Assembly: GCA_037176705.1 (NCBI GenBank)
Contig: CM073886.1
Coordinates: forward strand, 9,012,501 to 9,076,500
DNA: 64,000 nucleotides
Source: Molossus alvarezi
Lineage: Eukaryota > Chordata > Mammalia > Chiroptera > Molossidae
Reading direction: 5' to 3'
The translations under genes and the position numbers were made by a program. Positions 11,990-22,110 of this stretch are shown in pieces; positions within the stretch are counted from its first letter, which is position 1; every line of letters starts with the position of its first letter. The notes beneath the pieces are model-generated. The model made no database searches, had not been told where the DNA came from, and saw nothing but the letters and a program-made list of their open reading frames with translations.

Positions 11990-12062
11990 GTCAATGGGGT
12001 AAAAAAGGAGAAACATCTGTAACAAAAATAAAATTAAAAATTAAAAAAAAAGCTGACTTCAC

Positions 12063-12335
12063 TCTTCCTGCCAGCTCCTTCCTACTAAAGAATTCATCCT
12101 TAGTTCCTCCCACCTAACGACACATAACCTCCCTGTTTGGGATGATCAGCACACCCTGGGTTCCTGCAGCACAAAGTCATCAAGAGCAGGCGGGAGCTGG
12201 GACACATCTAGTCCTTCACAGAGACATGAAAGCAGCAACATTCACTTCATCGTGGCTGCAGAGCTTCCTAAACCCAAAGATTCCGGCCTAAGCTCGTATC
12301 AACTGCCTGTTGTGAAATTTCCTATGTTGAAAGAT
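12063..12335. other. Intronic spacer between L1 and half-L1
   Basis: About 270 bases with no recognised repeat or exon. It separates the target duplication of L1 copy A from that of the half-L1. Confidence 0.45.
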
Positions 12336-12749
12336 CCAAGTTACATTTTATTTTTTAAACTTATCTTTATTATTGAATGTACTACAGATGTCCCTTCTTT
12401 TTCCCCTATTGACCCCCTCCTCCCCACTCCTGCCACCCTCCCGCCTTCCCCACACTATTATCTGTGTCCACTGGTGATACATATATGCATTAAGTTCTTT
12501 GGTTTATCTTTTCCTGCCCCGCCCCCTCCCTTTAAGGTCTGTCAGTCAAACAACCAATTTGTACCAATTTCTTAATACCTTCACCTTTTTCACCCATTCC
12601 CCCAACCCCCCTCCCATCTGGCAACCAACAAAAAGTTATCTGTATCTATGAGTCTGTTTCTATACTACTTGTTCATTTGGTTTGTAGATTCAATTGTTGA
12701 TAGATACCTATTTATTGCCATTTTATTGTTCATATTTTTTATCTTCTTT

Positions 12750-13586
12750 TTCTTCAAGAAGACCCTTCAACATTTCATATAATACTGGTTTGGTGGTGAT
12801 GAACTCCTTTAGCTTTTTCTTGTCTGGGAAATTCTTTATGTGTCCATCAGTCGCCGGTTTGATTCCTGGTCAGGGCACATGCTCAGGTTGTAGGTGGAAC
12901 ACCCAATGGGGGGCATACAGGAGGCGGCCAATCAGTGTTCTCTCTCATCAATGTTTCTATCTCCCTCTCCCTTCCTCTCTTAAAAAAATAATAAAATTTA
13001 AAAAAAAAAAGATTCTGTCTTGAACCTTTTGCATTTTGATTATGATGTGTCTTGGTGTGGGCCTCTTCGGGTTCATCTTGTTTGGGACTCTCTGTGCTTC
13101 CTGGACTTGTCTGTTTCCTTCACCAAGTTAGAGAATTTTTCTGTCATTATTTTTTCAAATAGGTTTTCAATTTCTTGCTCTCTCTCTTCTCCTTCCGGCT
13201 CCCCCATGATGCGAATGTTGCTACACTTGAAGTTGTCCCAGAGGGTCCTTACACTATCCTCATTTTTTTGGATTGCTTTTTTCTTCTTGCTGTTCTGACT
13301 GGGTGTTTTTTGCTTCCTTATATTCCAAATCGATGGTTTGCTTCTTGGCTTTGCCTACTCTACTACTGATTCCCTGTAAATTATTCTTTACTTCAATTAG
13401 TGCCTCCTTCATTTCTGACTGATCCTTTTTTATGCTCTTGAGGCCCTCACTAAGTTCACTGAGCATCCTTATAACCAGTGTTTTGAACTCTGCATCTGTT
13501 AGATTGCTTATCTCCATTTCATTTAGTTCTTTTCCTGGAGTTTTATTCTGTTCTTTCAGTTGGGACATGTTTCTTGGTCTCCTCAT
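12750..13586 (-). pseudogene. HAL1-like ORF1 remnant
   Basis: Starts MRRPRNMSQLKEQNKTPGKE and continues as a coiled coil (SELSEGLKSIKKDQSEMKEA) to 13260. A frameshift then carries it into an RRM-like segment (NIRIMGEPEGEE, about 13215-13180). The tail of the gene (the FPDKKKLKEFITTKP-like region, about 12835-12780) lies beyond a SINE inserted at 12850-13012. Family: L1/HAL1 ORF1p. Not functional. Confidence 0.85.
12850..13012 (+). mobile_element. VES-type SINE, 5'-truncated
   Basis: Begins in the B-box region (gtcgccggtttgattcctgg), lacks the A box, and continues through cagggcacatgctcagg, the CT-rich middle and an A-tail. It interrupts the ORF1 remnant of the half-L1. Confidence 0.88.
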
Positions 13587-15033
13587 TTTGGCTGCCTCCC
13601 TGTGTTTGTTTTTATGTATTAAGTAGAGCTGCGATGTCTCCTAGGCTTGGAAGAATGGCCTACTGTAGTAGGTGTCCTGTAGGGTCCAGTGGCACAGACT
13701 CCCCAATCACCCCAATTGTGCCCTTAAGGTGTACCCCTAGTGTAGACTGTATACCCTTCTGTTGTTATTGAGTCTTGAGTGCTGTTAGCACATCAATGGG
13801 AGAAATTTACTCAGGCTGATCAGCTGCAAGGACTGGCTGGGCCCACTGACCACTGACCTCTGACTACCTTGGATAATCAGCTGTGCAGGGGCCCACCATA
13901 CAGAGCAAGACTTACTTCAGCAGGGCTCTGGTACCCACTGAGTCCATTCCTTGAGTGTGTTGTTTGTGGAGGTGGTTGGGTGGTGGTGCTTCATCATGGT
14001 CTGAAGCTGTCCACTGGGTGTGCTGGCTCTGGGGCAAGGTCAGCCACTGCCTGTGTTCCACCTGGGGCCTCCAGGCATAATCTACAAAGCTATCTTCAGA
14101 TGGCTACTTCTTGTGCTAGGTTTGGAGGTGTCCAGGTAAAGCCAACTTGTGAACAAAAGCTGGCTGCTCCTAGTGCTGGGCGCCTGGGACCACTTAGTGA
14201 GAGATATGGGGCTTGCTGAGGCCAGATGCTGCATTTTCTGAGAGAATTTAGGAAATTCAGAAACAGAAGCCAAGACAGTCCATTCCTATGGTAAAGCCAC
14301 TGGAAACAGCTTGAGTGGGCCCAAAAGCTGAGTAAGGCAGGGCCTCAGAGAATCACCAGGGCAGAGCAAACAGTGTGAGCCAGGTTGCTGAAGTCCCAGA
14401 TATAGCACCAGTCTGCCAGCCCTGTGGGGAAATAATGGGCTCCACCAGCACGTGTGTCTGGGAGAAGGCTGCCCCTCCAGCTCTCACCCCAATGCCAAAC
14501 AACTCAGTTGTCCATGTGTCTCTGATGCCTTTCAAGTTGCCTTCCCTCTGTGCTGGAGCCTAGAGGGTGCGAGTCCGAGTAAGTCCATGCAAGGGCCCTT
14601 TAAAAGGAGCTGCCTAGGGCTCCAGCAGCCTCAGCCTCCCTCAGCCTCAGCTCCCGCTGGTTTTTATAGCCAGAAGTTTTGGGGACTTCTCTTCCTGGCA
14701 CTGGAACCCTGAGCAGGGAGAGCCTGGTGTGGGACCAGGACCCCTCTCTCCTCAGGGAGAATCTTCATAGCCAGGGTATCCCTCCTGATTTTTATCCGCC
14801 ACACGTGGGTGTGGAACCAGCCTGTCTGCACCTCCGCCCCTCCTACCAGTCTCAATATGTCTGCTTCTTTAATTTCATAGTTGTAGGACTTCAATTCATC
14901 TTGATTTCAGGCAGTTCTGAATGATGGTTATTCCATCGTTTAGTTGTAATTTTGATGTGGTTGTCGGAGGAGGTGAGTACCGTGTTTACCTACGCCACCA
15001 TCTTCACCACACGTCCACCCAAGTTACATTTTA

Positions 15034-15789
15034 GATGTTATTTTTCATGCTAATTTTAATGCCACTTTTCAGTTATGATCACAGACTTAATCTCCCTTGA
15101 TTAACTGAGAAGGCAAGCAGGCCCTGACAGTGGTAAGTTTATTAACTGTTCATTATGGCCAAAGAGGAGAAATATACATTGAAATCATTAAAAGTAGGAG
15201 AAAAATTATTTGGAGCCAGCTTCTAATTATCACCGAGTCCTCCTTGGAAGAAGAAGGTACTTACAAATACAACTACAGATACAAGATAGAACACTAACCC
15301 AAGATGTCAACAGTATCACTGTGACTCAACATGCATGCAGCCGACTAGTGTGTAAGAGTCCTGATGTACTCACCAAGACAACAAAGCAAATAGTCTCTTA
15401 AGTCAGCGTGAGAAAAACAAAGCTAGGATGGAGGCAGATAAAAGTCTGACAAAACGGAAAATATCTATCAAGCGCCAGTGTTCTCATACTGTGTTCACTA
15501 TTCTATTCTTGGTGCATGTACTTAAACTATTTTTTGCCTGAACACATTATTTATTCTGCTCACTGAAATAAGGTTAAATCTTAATTTTTTAATCTAAATT
15601 TTTAAATATTTTACTTAATTGTCCTTAAGACAATAGACAATTTAAAAACCCACTAAAAGTTAAAATAAGTCAAAACAGCACAGCATAATGAATTACAAAA
15701 TGTTGGTGCTACAGTACAGAATAGTACCTTATAGCAAGTTGGCAACCAACAAAGAATGAGTGAATTTACAGAATACCAACAAATGCTAA
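15034..15789. other. AT-rich intronic sequence
   Basis: No repeat I can name and no exon signature. The (t/a)-rich stretch at 15530-15680 is low complexity. Confidence 0.35.
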
Positions 15790-16150
15790 AACTAGTGGGT
15801 AGAAGTGGGATGTTGTATCTGCAAATTTATTAAACTCACCTCCCAATTCTGGTAGCTTTGGGGAGGATTCCATCAGACTGTCTACATAGAAGATCATGTC
15901 TGTGAATAGAAAGTTCTACTTCTTCATTTCCAGTTTGGATGCCTCTTATTTGGTTCTTGCCTAAGTGTACTGGTTAGAAGAGAAATGATGAGACTGGAAG
16001 TTCTTGTATTGCATCTACTATTAAGGGGAAAGTATCAAGTCTTTCACAATTAAGTGTGATGTTTACATAGATCCCCTTTATCAATTTAAGGAAGTTCCCT
16101 TCTTGTCCTACTTTGCTAAGGGTTTTTATCAGAAATATCTGTTGGCTTTT
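15790..16150 (-). mobile_element. Ancient L1 fragment (reverse-transcriptase region)
   Basis: The plus strand carries the reverse complement of a diverged L1 ORF2 palm region: gtatctgcaaatttattaaa, an aagatcatgtctgtgaatag block (the FADD-box region), and gctaagggtttttatcag. Much more diverged than the L1 copies at 5516, 30188 and 47210. Confidence 0.7.
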
Positions 16151-16154
16151 AAAC

Positions 16155-16555
16155 TCTGTGCAGATAGTTTCTGATTGTCTCTCACTCCAAGTCCAACGGT
16201 TCTGTTTACTTTGCTTATGCCCTACTCCTTAGGGTCTCTAGTTTACTGTAGGGAACATCTGCTACATCCGGCCAGCAGATGTAAGTAGAGTGTTTTCCTG
16301 GTATCTGTGAGCCATTCTAGCAAATTCTTGGACCTGATGAGAGTATCATAGGAAAAGTATTGGTGGCCTGGAACTTGTGACTGGCATCTGAAGTGGGGGT
16401 AGTTTTGTGGGGCTGAGCCCCTTTAACTTGTGGGGTCTGATACTAGTGCCAGGTAGACAGTATTCAATTTTATTGGAATTGAGTTATTGAGCATTCAGCT
16501 GGTGTCCAGGGAACTGAAGAAGTGGTGTTAGAAGAAACAAGATGTATTTGGTGTC
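16155..16555. repeat. Unclassified old interspersed repeat
   Basis: Sequence such as cttgtgactggcatctgaag and tggggctgagcccctttaac resembles a widespread mammalian repeat I recall but cannot place confidently (LTR-like). No boundary repeats seen. Confidence 0.35.
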
Positions 16556-16567
16556 AAGAGGGAAAAA

Positions 16568-16875
16568 CTGCGCTGGCCCAGTGGTTCAGTGGGTTGGTGC
16601 GTCATTCCATGCACCAAAAGGTCACAGGTTCAATTCCTGGTCAGGGCACATAACTAGGTTGCAGGTTCAAGTCTCAGTCAGAGTACGTACCTAGGTTGCG
16701 GGTTCAATCCCTGGTCAGGGCACATACCTAGGTTTCGGGTTTGATCCCTGGTTGGGACACAAATGGGAAGCAACCAATCAATGTTTCTCTCTCACATCAA
16801 TGTTTCTCTCTCCCTTCCTCTCTCTCTAAAATCAATAAAAAACATATACTCAGGTGAAAATTAAAAGAAAAAGAA
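16568..16875 (+). mobile_element. SINE with internally amplified B-box module
   Basis: Longer than its neighbours because a 37-bp block beginning rggttcaa occurs three times in a row at 16626-16662, 16663-16699 and 16700-16736, with a partial fourth at 16737-16760. Each unit repeats the tRNA-like B box. Flanks aagagggaaaaa at 16556-16567 and 16876-16887 are an exact 12-bp duplication. Confidence 0.93.
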
Positions 16876-16887
16876 AAGAGGGAAAAA

Positions 16888-17651
16888 GACCTCCATTGCC
16901 TGTCTGTCAAAAGATCACTGTCCTTCATTGACTAATGTCCAGTGTTTCATATATTCTGTCCATTATTTAATTATTTCAGACAGAAAGTAAATTGGTCCCT
17001 GTTACTCTATCTCAGTCCAAAGTGGAAATCCTCAAATCCAAGTCTTTTTAACCACCACTCCCTAGGTCTCCTGTACCTATCTCCATCAGGGGGCATCTAC
17101 TAGAATCATCTGATTCTGTATCTGTAGGACCCACAAGATGAAGCAAAAGCTTTGTCTCTGAGCTAGCAGTCCCTAGCACAGAGGCCTGATGCCTGTGAGA
17201 TTCTCAGGAAGCTGTGCTGGACAACCACATACATGTACACAAGCCCTGGCACAGAATCTAAGGGGCACTAAGAACACAGGTCCCAGTGCCATTTAGAAAA
17301 GCCAAACCCAAGGCTTTCCACCAGGACATCAGAACAAAGTCCAAATTCTTCACTAGCTGGGAGATTTGGATAATTCGTTTTCCCCTCGTGACAGTAAGAA
17401 GAGAGCCCCAGATAAAGCCCAGAACAGGAAGTGTTTTGATAAACTGGACAAACCCCATGGGAAACTGCAATCAGAGTAACTTGCAGTTTCAATTACTCCT
17501 TTGTTTTTAATTCTCTTAGAAACTAAATTATTTCTAGTTGGTAAAAGGCATCTCTTCAAAAGATAAGGGGTTGATAATACTGGGTTTTATAACTATTTAG
17601 TTAATTTTAGATCTTTTCTTTCCAACATTCCTAGTTTAAAATCTCTCAAGT
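16888..17651. other. Intronic unique sequence
   Basis: No recognised element. Overlapping frames on both strands at 17258-17559 lack any motif or splice context. Confidence 0.35.
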
Positions 17652-17667
17652 AAGAATAATGTTTGTG

Positions 17668-17911
17668 CTCTGGCCGGTATGGCTCAGCAGTTAGAGCATC
17701 AGCCTGCGGACCAATGAGTCACAGGTTCGATTCCAGTCAAGGGCACATAACTCCGTTGCAATTCGTCCTCAGCCCTGGTTGGGGTCATGCAGGAGGCAGC
17801 CACTTGATGTGTCTCATTCACGTCAATGTTTCTCTCTGTCTCTCTCTCCCTCCCACTCTATCTGAACAAAAATGGAAAAACGTCCTTGGGTGAAGATAAA
17901 AAAAAAAGAAG
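17668..17911 (+). mobile_element. VES-type SINE
   Basis: Starts ctctggccggtatggctcag and ends with tccttgggtgaagataaa. The 16-bp flank aagaataatgtttgtg (17652-17667) recurs with two changes at 17912-17927. Confidence 0.93.
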
Positions 17912-17927
17912 AAGAAGAATGCTTGTG

Positions 17928-18455
17928 AACAACCTTTCTTTTAAATGAAGTATAGGAGAAAACAACTGTAGTTCTAGCCTGATGACCCAGCCATAACCAT
18001 ATCTCAATGTGCAGAAATGGTACATAAAGTGTGAAAATAAATTTATTCCCAGACACATTCTACAGGACTTTCCTATATTACATCATAACAGCTTTAAAGG
18101 TCAAATAAAGACAAAAACACTTTCAATCTTAGTACTAAGGCACTATATGGCTCTCTGCAGTGAGCCATGAAACTTCCCCAAAATAGTAAGATACTATTTT
18201 GTGGGTTTGACACATGTAAGATACTAATGGGAGAAGGAATGAATTGTTATATAGATACGAGAAAAGCCTCCTATGCCCGTCACTGAAGAATATTGAGGGG
18301 TAGGTTTAAAGCCCTGTTGTGCTTTTAAAAAGCAAGAAAAGCTAGCTTGACAGGCAAAATAATCCCTTTCCATGAAGGAGGCTCTCTCCAAAGACCCCAT
18401 CCACCAAGTGCAGGCAATTAGAGCAGGTGTGTTCTCACCAAAATGAGAGTTCCCA
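17928..18455. other. Intronic unique sequence
   Basis: No repeat, exon or regulatory signature identified. Confidence 0.35.
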
Positions 18456-18535
18456 ACACAGCACTAATTATGCCACTTCCTGCTTCAAATCCTTCTGGAG
18501 GTTTGCACTGTCTACAGAATTAAGAGGGGATAAAA
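18456..18535 (+). repeat. L2 LINE relic, short
   Basis: The ccacttcctgcttcaaatcc ... ctggaggtttgcactgtc order matches the L2 3' region, in which 'ctgcttaaaaccctccagtggctcc' is followed by 'aggataaa'. Weak because it is short. Confidence 0.35.
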
Positions 18536-18548
18536 ACCACTACTGTGG

Positions 18549-18716
18549 TATTCTTGGCCAGGTGGCTCAGCTGGTTGGGGCATTGTCCAGTACACCAACT
18601 GCGGGTTCAGTCCCCAGTAGGGACTTGTACAGGAGGCAACCAATCGATGTCTCTCTGTTTTTTCTCTCTCTAAAAAAGCAATAAAAACATACCCTCAGGT
18701 AAGGATTAAAAGAAAA
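18549..18716 (+). mobile_element. VES-type SINE, short subfamily or internally deleted
   Basis: Head ttggccaggtggctcagctg, B box gggttcagtccccag, a reduced CT-rich middle and tail accctcaggtaaggatt. The duplication is of the cactact(act)gt type at about 18538 and 18719. Around 80 bases shorter than full copies. Confidence 0.88.
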
Positions 18717-18719
18717 AGA

Positions 18720-19260
18720 CACTACTACTGTATACGTCCTATGGGTTCTTCCAGATCTGTGAACGTACACACCAAAAATCTTATTCTCTTCCCACACATT
18801 ATATAGTCTTATCTAGGATTACCCAAAGTATGTTATTTGTAGGTCAATCAAGTTTGGATACACAAGATTAACAAAGGTAAACAGGTTTCCTTACTGTATA
18901 ACTTGTCAAGCCTTTATTTATGGACAGCACCAAAGCTTCCAGAATTCCCCACAGAACACTTCAATGGACCAGTGGCTCAAGCTCTGCCTCTTCTCTAATA
19001 TGACACGCTCTCCATCTTCCTTCTGCGCATCATGAAAGGACCTGATATGTACTCACTCTCTCCCTTCCGATGCACACACCCTCCACCCTTCGGTACCTGT
19101 TTTTGTCTCCATCATGCTGCAGGCTGCAGCTCTCCCTATGTGACACCACTCCTCGCATCCCTTCACCTAGTTACTCTGAGCCTCCGCCATACCTTTCCTC
19201 GCCCCTCTTAGCTTGGCTCACCTCCTTTTCCCACTCTCCTTTTGAAAATTAAACTATAGA
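18720..19260. other. Intronic sequence, possible L2 remnants
   Basis: Pyrimidine-rich stretch at 19000-19250 (cacctccttttcccactctc) is reminiscent of L2 but too diverged to call. Nothing else recognised. Confidence 0.3.
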
Positions 19261-19262
19261 GA

Positions 19263-19700
19263 GGCCCTGACCAGTGTGGTTCAGTTAGCTGGAGTGCCAT
19301 GTCTTATACCAGAAGGTGGCGGGTTTGATTCCTGGTCAGGGCACATACCCTGGTTGTGGGTTTGATCCCAGCTTGCAGGTTCGATCTCTGGTTAGGGCAC
19401 GTATGGGAGTTTCTCTCTTATATCAATGTCTGTCTCTGTCTCTGTCTCTCTCTTTCTTTCTCAAATCATAAGTCACCAGTTCGATTCCCAGTCAGGGTAC
19501 ATGCCCAGGTTGTGGGCCAAATCCCCGGGAGGGGGGGATGCAGGAGTTGGCCAATCGATGTTCTCTCTCATTGATGTTTCTATCTCTCTCTCCCCCTCTC
19601 CCTTCCTTTATCTCTAAAATCAATACAGGGGGAAAATTTTTTTTAACGTATTTTATTAAAATAAATAAAATAAAATGTCCTTAGGTGAGGATTTAAAAAA
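19263..19700 (+). mobile_element. Composite of two VES-type SINEs
   Basis: The outer copy begins ccctgaccagtgtggttcag, runs to about 19470 and has its tail (tccttaggtgaggattt) at 19677-19695. A 5'-truncated second copy (accagttcgattcccagtca at about 19475) with its own CT tract and A-tail fills 19471-19640. Two rounds of the 'ggttcgatcyctggt' block are visible in the outer head at 19320-19400. Confidence 0.85.
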
Positions 19701-20094
19701 ATTTTTTTAAATAGATAAAAAAGTAAAACAGAGAATAGAAAACCTAAAATCCCATTCATCAGAAGTGATAACCATTAGACTAAACTAATAATGCCATGTT
19801 TGCCTCAAGTCTTTTATCATCAATAAAAGAACAAAACAGGATAAAAATGAAGTGTCCTTTGGTTTCTGGCGACAAACCTATCCTCTCCTCCTCTCCCCAA
19901 AGGCAACCACCTGATGAGTGTGCTGCGTACCCTTCCAGTCCACTCATTAAGTTTTACCAAAAACTTCACACAATAACATCATACAACAAGTGTAATTTAT
20001 AAACTTTCTTTTTCACTCAATAAGATCTACCCATACTGACACTCAACAAGACCTACATTGATCCCATTGCTTTACTGCTACCTCTAGTTGCTGA
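19701..20094. other. Intronic unique sequence
   Basis: No repeat or exon identified. Confidence 0.35.
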
Positions 20095-20275
20095 AAACTT
20101 AGCATGCACCAGGTCCTGCCTCTAAGTGCTTCACGTGTATTATCTTATTTACCCCTCCCGACAACCCACTGGGAAGATATTCCAAATGCCTACAGCTAGC
20201 ACAGGACAGGAAAGGCACTTTCTCCAGGAACGCCCGAGTTCCAGGCTGTGCCCTTAACCATTATGCTAAGCTGCC
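20095..20275 (-). repeat. MIR SINE relic
   Basis: The plus strand shows the MIR reverse complement: gcatgcaccaggtcctgcct, taagtgcttcacgtgtatta, cttatttacccctcccgaca. Confidence 0.75.
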
Positions 20276-20296
20276 CTCTGACTGTTGCCCTCTGCC

Positions 20297-20480
20297 AACA
20301 GCCAACTGAGCACTTTCCCTGTGCCAGGTACTTTGTATGTATCATGTCTCTTAACCCTCTGAGCCACAGTATGTGTCAAGTATGATTAATTCTCCCTATT
20401 TTAGTGGTAAAGGAACTCTGGCTGTAGGAGATGCTGGAGCCTTGGTGTGAACCACAACTCTACTGCTTCAGAGGCTAAGT
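20297..20480 (-). repeat. MIR SINE relic, second copy
   Basis: Same orientation as the previous relic: actgagcactttccctgtgc, tatgtatcatgtctcttaac, ttctccctattttagtgg. The two MIRs lie just downstream (in NSMCE1 sense) of the first coding exon. Confidence 0.7.
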
Positions 20481-20684
20481 CTTACCTAACATTGTGCTAA
20501 ATGTAAGATTTACTTAAAAAAGAAAGTCAAACATGACACGAGAAAGATGGGCTGATGGGAGATTATGAGAGACTTGAATGCGCAGGTCAGGGGTATGGTT
20601 GACTGGTTATGGCATTATACCAATGTCACTAGTCCCTGATCACACAGTACCAGAGCATCCTGGGAACAGGGAAATGATACTTAC

Positions 20685-20820
20685 AGTCATGGACCTTATA
20701 GCAGTGCTTCTGCAAGCGCTTAACATCCCATTCCTCCAGCACTCCATGAGTCATCAGCAACTGGAGGAACCGCCGGTGGACATCAGTCATGATGCCCGTC
20801 CTTCTTGTGCTACCCTGCAT
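20685..20820 (-). CDS. NSMCE1: NSMCE1 first coding exon (exon 2), partial coding sequence
   Basis: NSMCE1 (NSE1) is the RING-like subunit that, with NSMCE3 and NSMCE4A, forms the NSE1/3/4 module of the SMC5/6 complex in the nucleus, acting in homologous recombination and chromosome maintenance. The minus strand encodes MQGSTRRTGIMTDVHRRFLQ, then a leucine-rich winged-helix start including VLEEWDVKRLQKHCYKVHD, almost identical to the human protein as I remember it. The acceptor is cttcttttttag before 20830, and the donor GACT|gtaagtat falls at 20685/20684, leaving phase 1 (45 codons plus one base). The split codon would start with T, so the residue after HD may differ from human Arg. The remaining exons were not found in 1-20684 and should lie upstream of this window's first base. 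Confidence 0.95.
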
Positions 20821-20830
20821 GGTGAAGGAA
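20821..20830 (-). other. NSMCE1: NSMCE1 exon 2, 5' UTR part and splice acceptor
   Basis: Ten untranslated bases (ttccttcacc) lie between the acceptor AG at 20832-20831 and the ATG. The polypyrimidine tract on the minus strand (acttctttttt) is strong. The full exon is 146 bp. Confidence 0.88.
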
Positions 20831-21009
20831 CTAAAAAAGAAGTAAATGTGATCAAGTTACCTCGAGCACACCAAAAGCAATGTTCTAGATTTTGTATGAA
20901 TTTGCATTAACAAATATAAATGTGTTATGGTTTTTAAAATCAAGATCATCATACGGAATAGTACAAAAATGAAAAGGGCACAAGTCAGGGAGGGGCTAGT
21001 CAAACAAGT

Positions 21010-21245
21010 AGTGGGAAATGTTGAGAAGTGTGGGCTCTGGAGCCAGAACGCCTGCATTTACAGCCTACTCCACCACACAGGGTATGAAATTGGGAAACGT
21101 CACCTCCAGGCTTCAGTTTCTGATCTACAAAATCAGAATAATGACAGAAATGTCTTCCACACAATTACCACATGAAGTAAATGAGATAATACACATAAAA
21201 GCCTGGTAACAGACTAAGCACTAAATAAGTGTTGGCTATTTTCAC
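21010..21245 (+). repeat. MIR SINE, nearly full length
   Basis: Plus-strand MIR order is complete: gggctctggagccagaacgc, cctccaggcttcagtttctg, atctacaaaatcagaataat, gaagtaaatgagataataca and agcactaaataagtgttggc. It lies in NSMCE1 intron 1. Confidence 0.85.
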
Positions 21246-21249
21246 TATT

Positions 21250-21628
21250 AGATGATTCTGGGTCTGAAACTCGGCTCAGCCGGATCTATAGCCCTGGAAA
21301 ATTTAGCTGAGACCCCACCTTCTCACTAAAAAATTAGAATAATGTTCATTGCTTAGAGACCTGCTAGTAAACATTTAATAAATGTTAGTTTCCATCTCTT
21401 CTCTCAAACCACTAATGAAACTGACCTCGGAGGACTGCAGAGTATTTTTTAAAGCTCCTGCTCTCTACTAAAACATTATCTGTCCACAAACCACAAAGCT
21501 CAGAGCTGATAAAGTATTACACAAGGCCTGATCAAAAAGCCTGCTCCTGCCTGAGGTCCAGTTGCTGTGTGGGGGCTAAGTAAGAGCTTAGATTCAGAAC
21601 AAAATCTGCCTGATCTCACCAATCAACG
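21250..21628. other. NSMCE1 intron 1, no recognised features
   Basis: Includes a short attagaataatgttcattg segment that could be another MIR fragment. Nothing firm. Confidence 0.3.
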
Positions 21629-21640
21629 AATCTGTGTATT

Positions 21641-21855
21641 CAATGTTTTTATTGATTTTTTAGAGAGAGAGAGGAAGGGAGAGGAAGAGAGAGAGAAACA
21701 TCGATATGAGAGCGATACATCGATCGGCTGCCTCCTGTATGCCTCCCTACTGGGGATTAGCCCAAAACCCAGGCATGTGCCCTGACCAGGAATCAAACCA
21801 GGACCTCTCAGTCTATGGGATGATGCTCAATCCACTGAGCCATGCCGGCTGGCCT
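21641..21855 (-). mobile_element. VES-type SINE, older subfamily
   Basis: Reverse-complement order: A/T tail, gagagagaggaaggg, aacatcgatatgagag, ccctgaccaggaatcaaacc, ccactgagccatgccggctg. The flank aatctgtgtatt is exact at 21629-21640 and 21856-21867. One of only two SINEs in the NSMCE1 region that share the gene's strand. Confidence 0.95.
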
Positions 21856-22029
21856 AATCTGTGTATTTAAAATGCACATCCATGGCCTCTTTCCTAGAGA
21901 TTCTGACTGCAGAGGGGCCGGAAATTCTGAGGTTTTAACATTTACTTCAGATTATACCATGATCTGACAAGACATTTGCTGTTACCTAGGCAAATATAGC
22001 ACAGAAACATTTTTAGCTCCCTAAGCCAT

Positions 22030-22110
22030 GTTTACTCTCCCTAAGCCTCAGTCCTCTCATCTGTAAAATGGGGATAATAATAACTATATTTAAGGCATAA
22101 GTTTTAATGA
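22030..22110 (+). repeat. MIR fragment
   Basis: The central MIR block is well conserved (cctcatctgtaaaatggggataataataac-like, at 22056-22084). Confidence 0.7.

Larger units (their letters stand above)
5516..12047 (+). mobile_element. Full-length LINE-1 (L1 copy A) carrying three SINEs
   Basis: Starts with a YY1-like ccaaaatggcggtgg just inside the 5' end, continues through a 5' UTR of about 0.8 kb, ORF1 (6321-7203), a short spacer, ORF2 (7249-11706), a G-rich 3' UTR and an A-tail. Flanks aaaagcttgcttcac (5501-5515) and aaaagctgacttcac (12048-12062) match at 13 of 15 bases and mark the target duplication. SINEs at 7609-8108 and 9908-10164 arrived later. Both reading frames are broken, so the copy is inactive. 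It lies antisense to NSMCE1. Confidence 0.95.
12351..15018 (-). mobile_element. Full-length half-L1 (HAL1-like) retrotransposon, ORF1 only
   Basis: Read on the minus strand: 5' UTR from 15018 (gaagatggtggcgtaggta near 15005), an ORF1 starting at 13586, then straight into a G-rich 3' UTR and the end near 12351. No reverse-transcriptase region is present, and there is no room for one. The 15-bp duplication ccaagttacatttta is exact at 12336-12350 and 15019-15033, which shows that the whole 2.67 kb (less one SINE) inserted as a unit. HAL1 elements are known non-autonomous L1 relatives carrying ORF1 without ORF2. Confidence 0.88.

Noticed and set aside
1..20684. Further NSMCE1 exons downstream of exon 2
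   Set aside because: I scanned non-repeat segments for the expected protein (VDKLEDFINNIN and onwards, and the RING Cys/His region) and found none, so they should lie outside the window.
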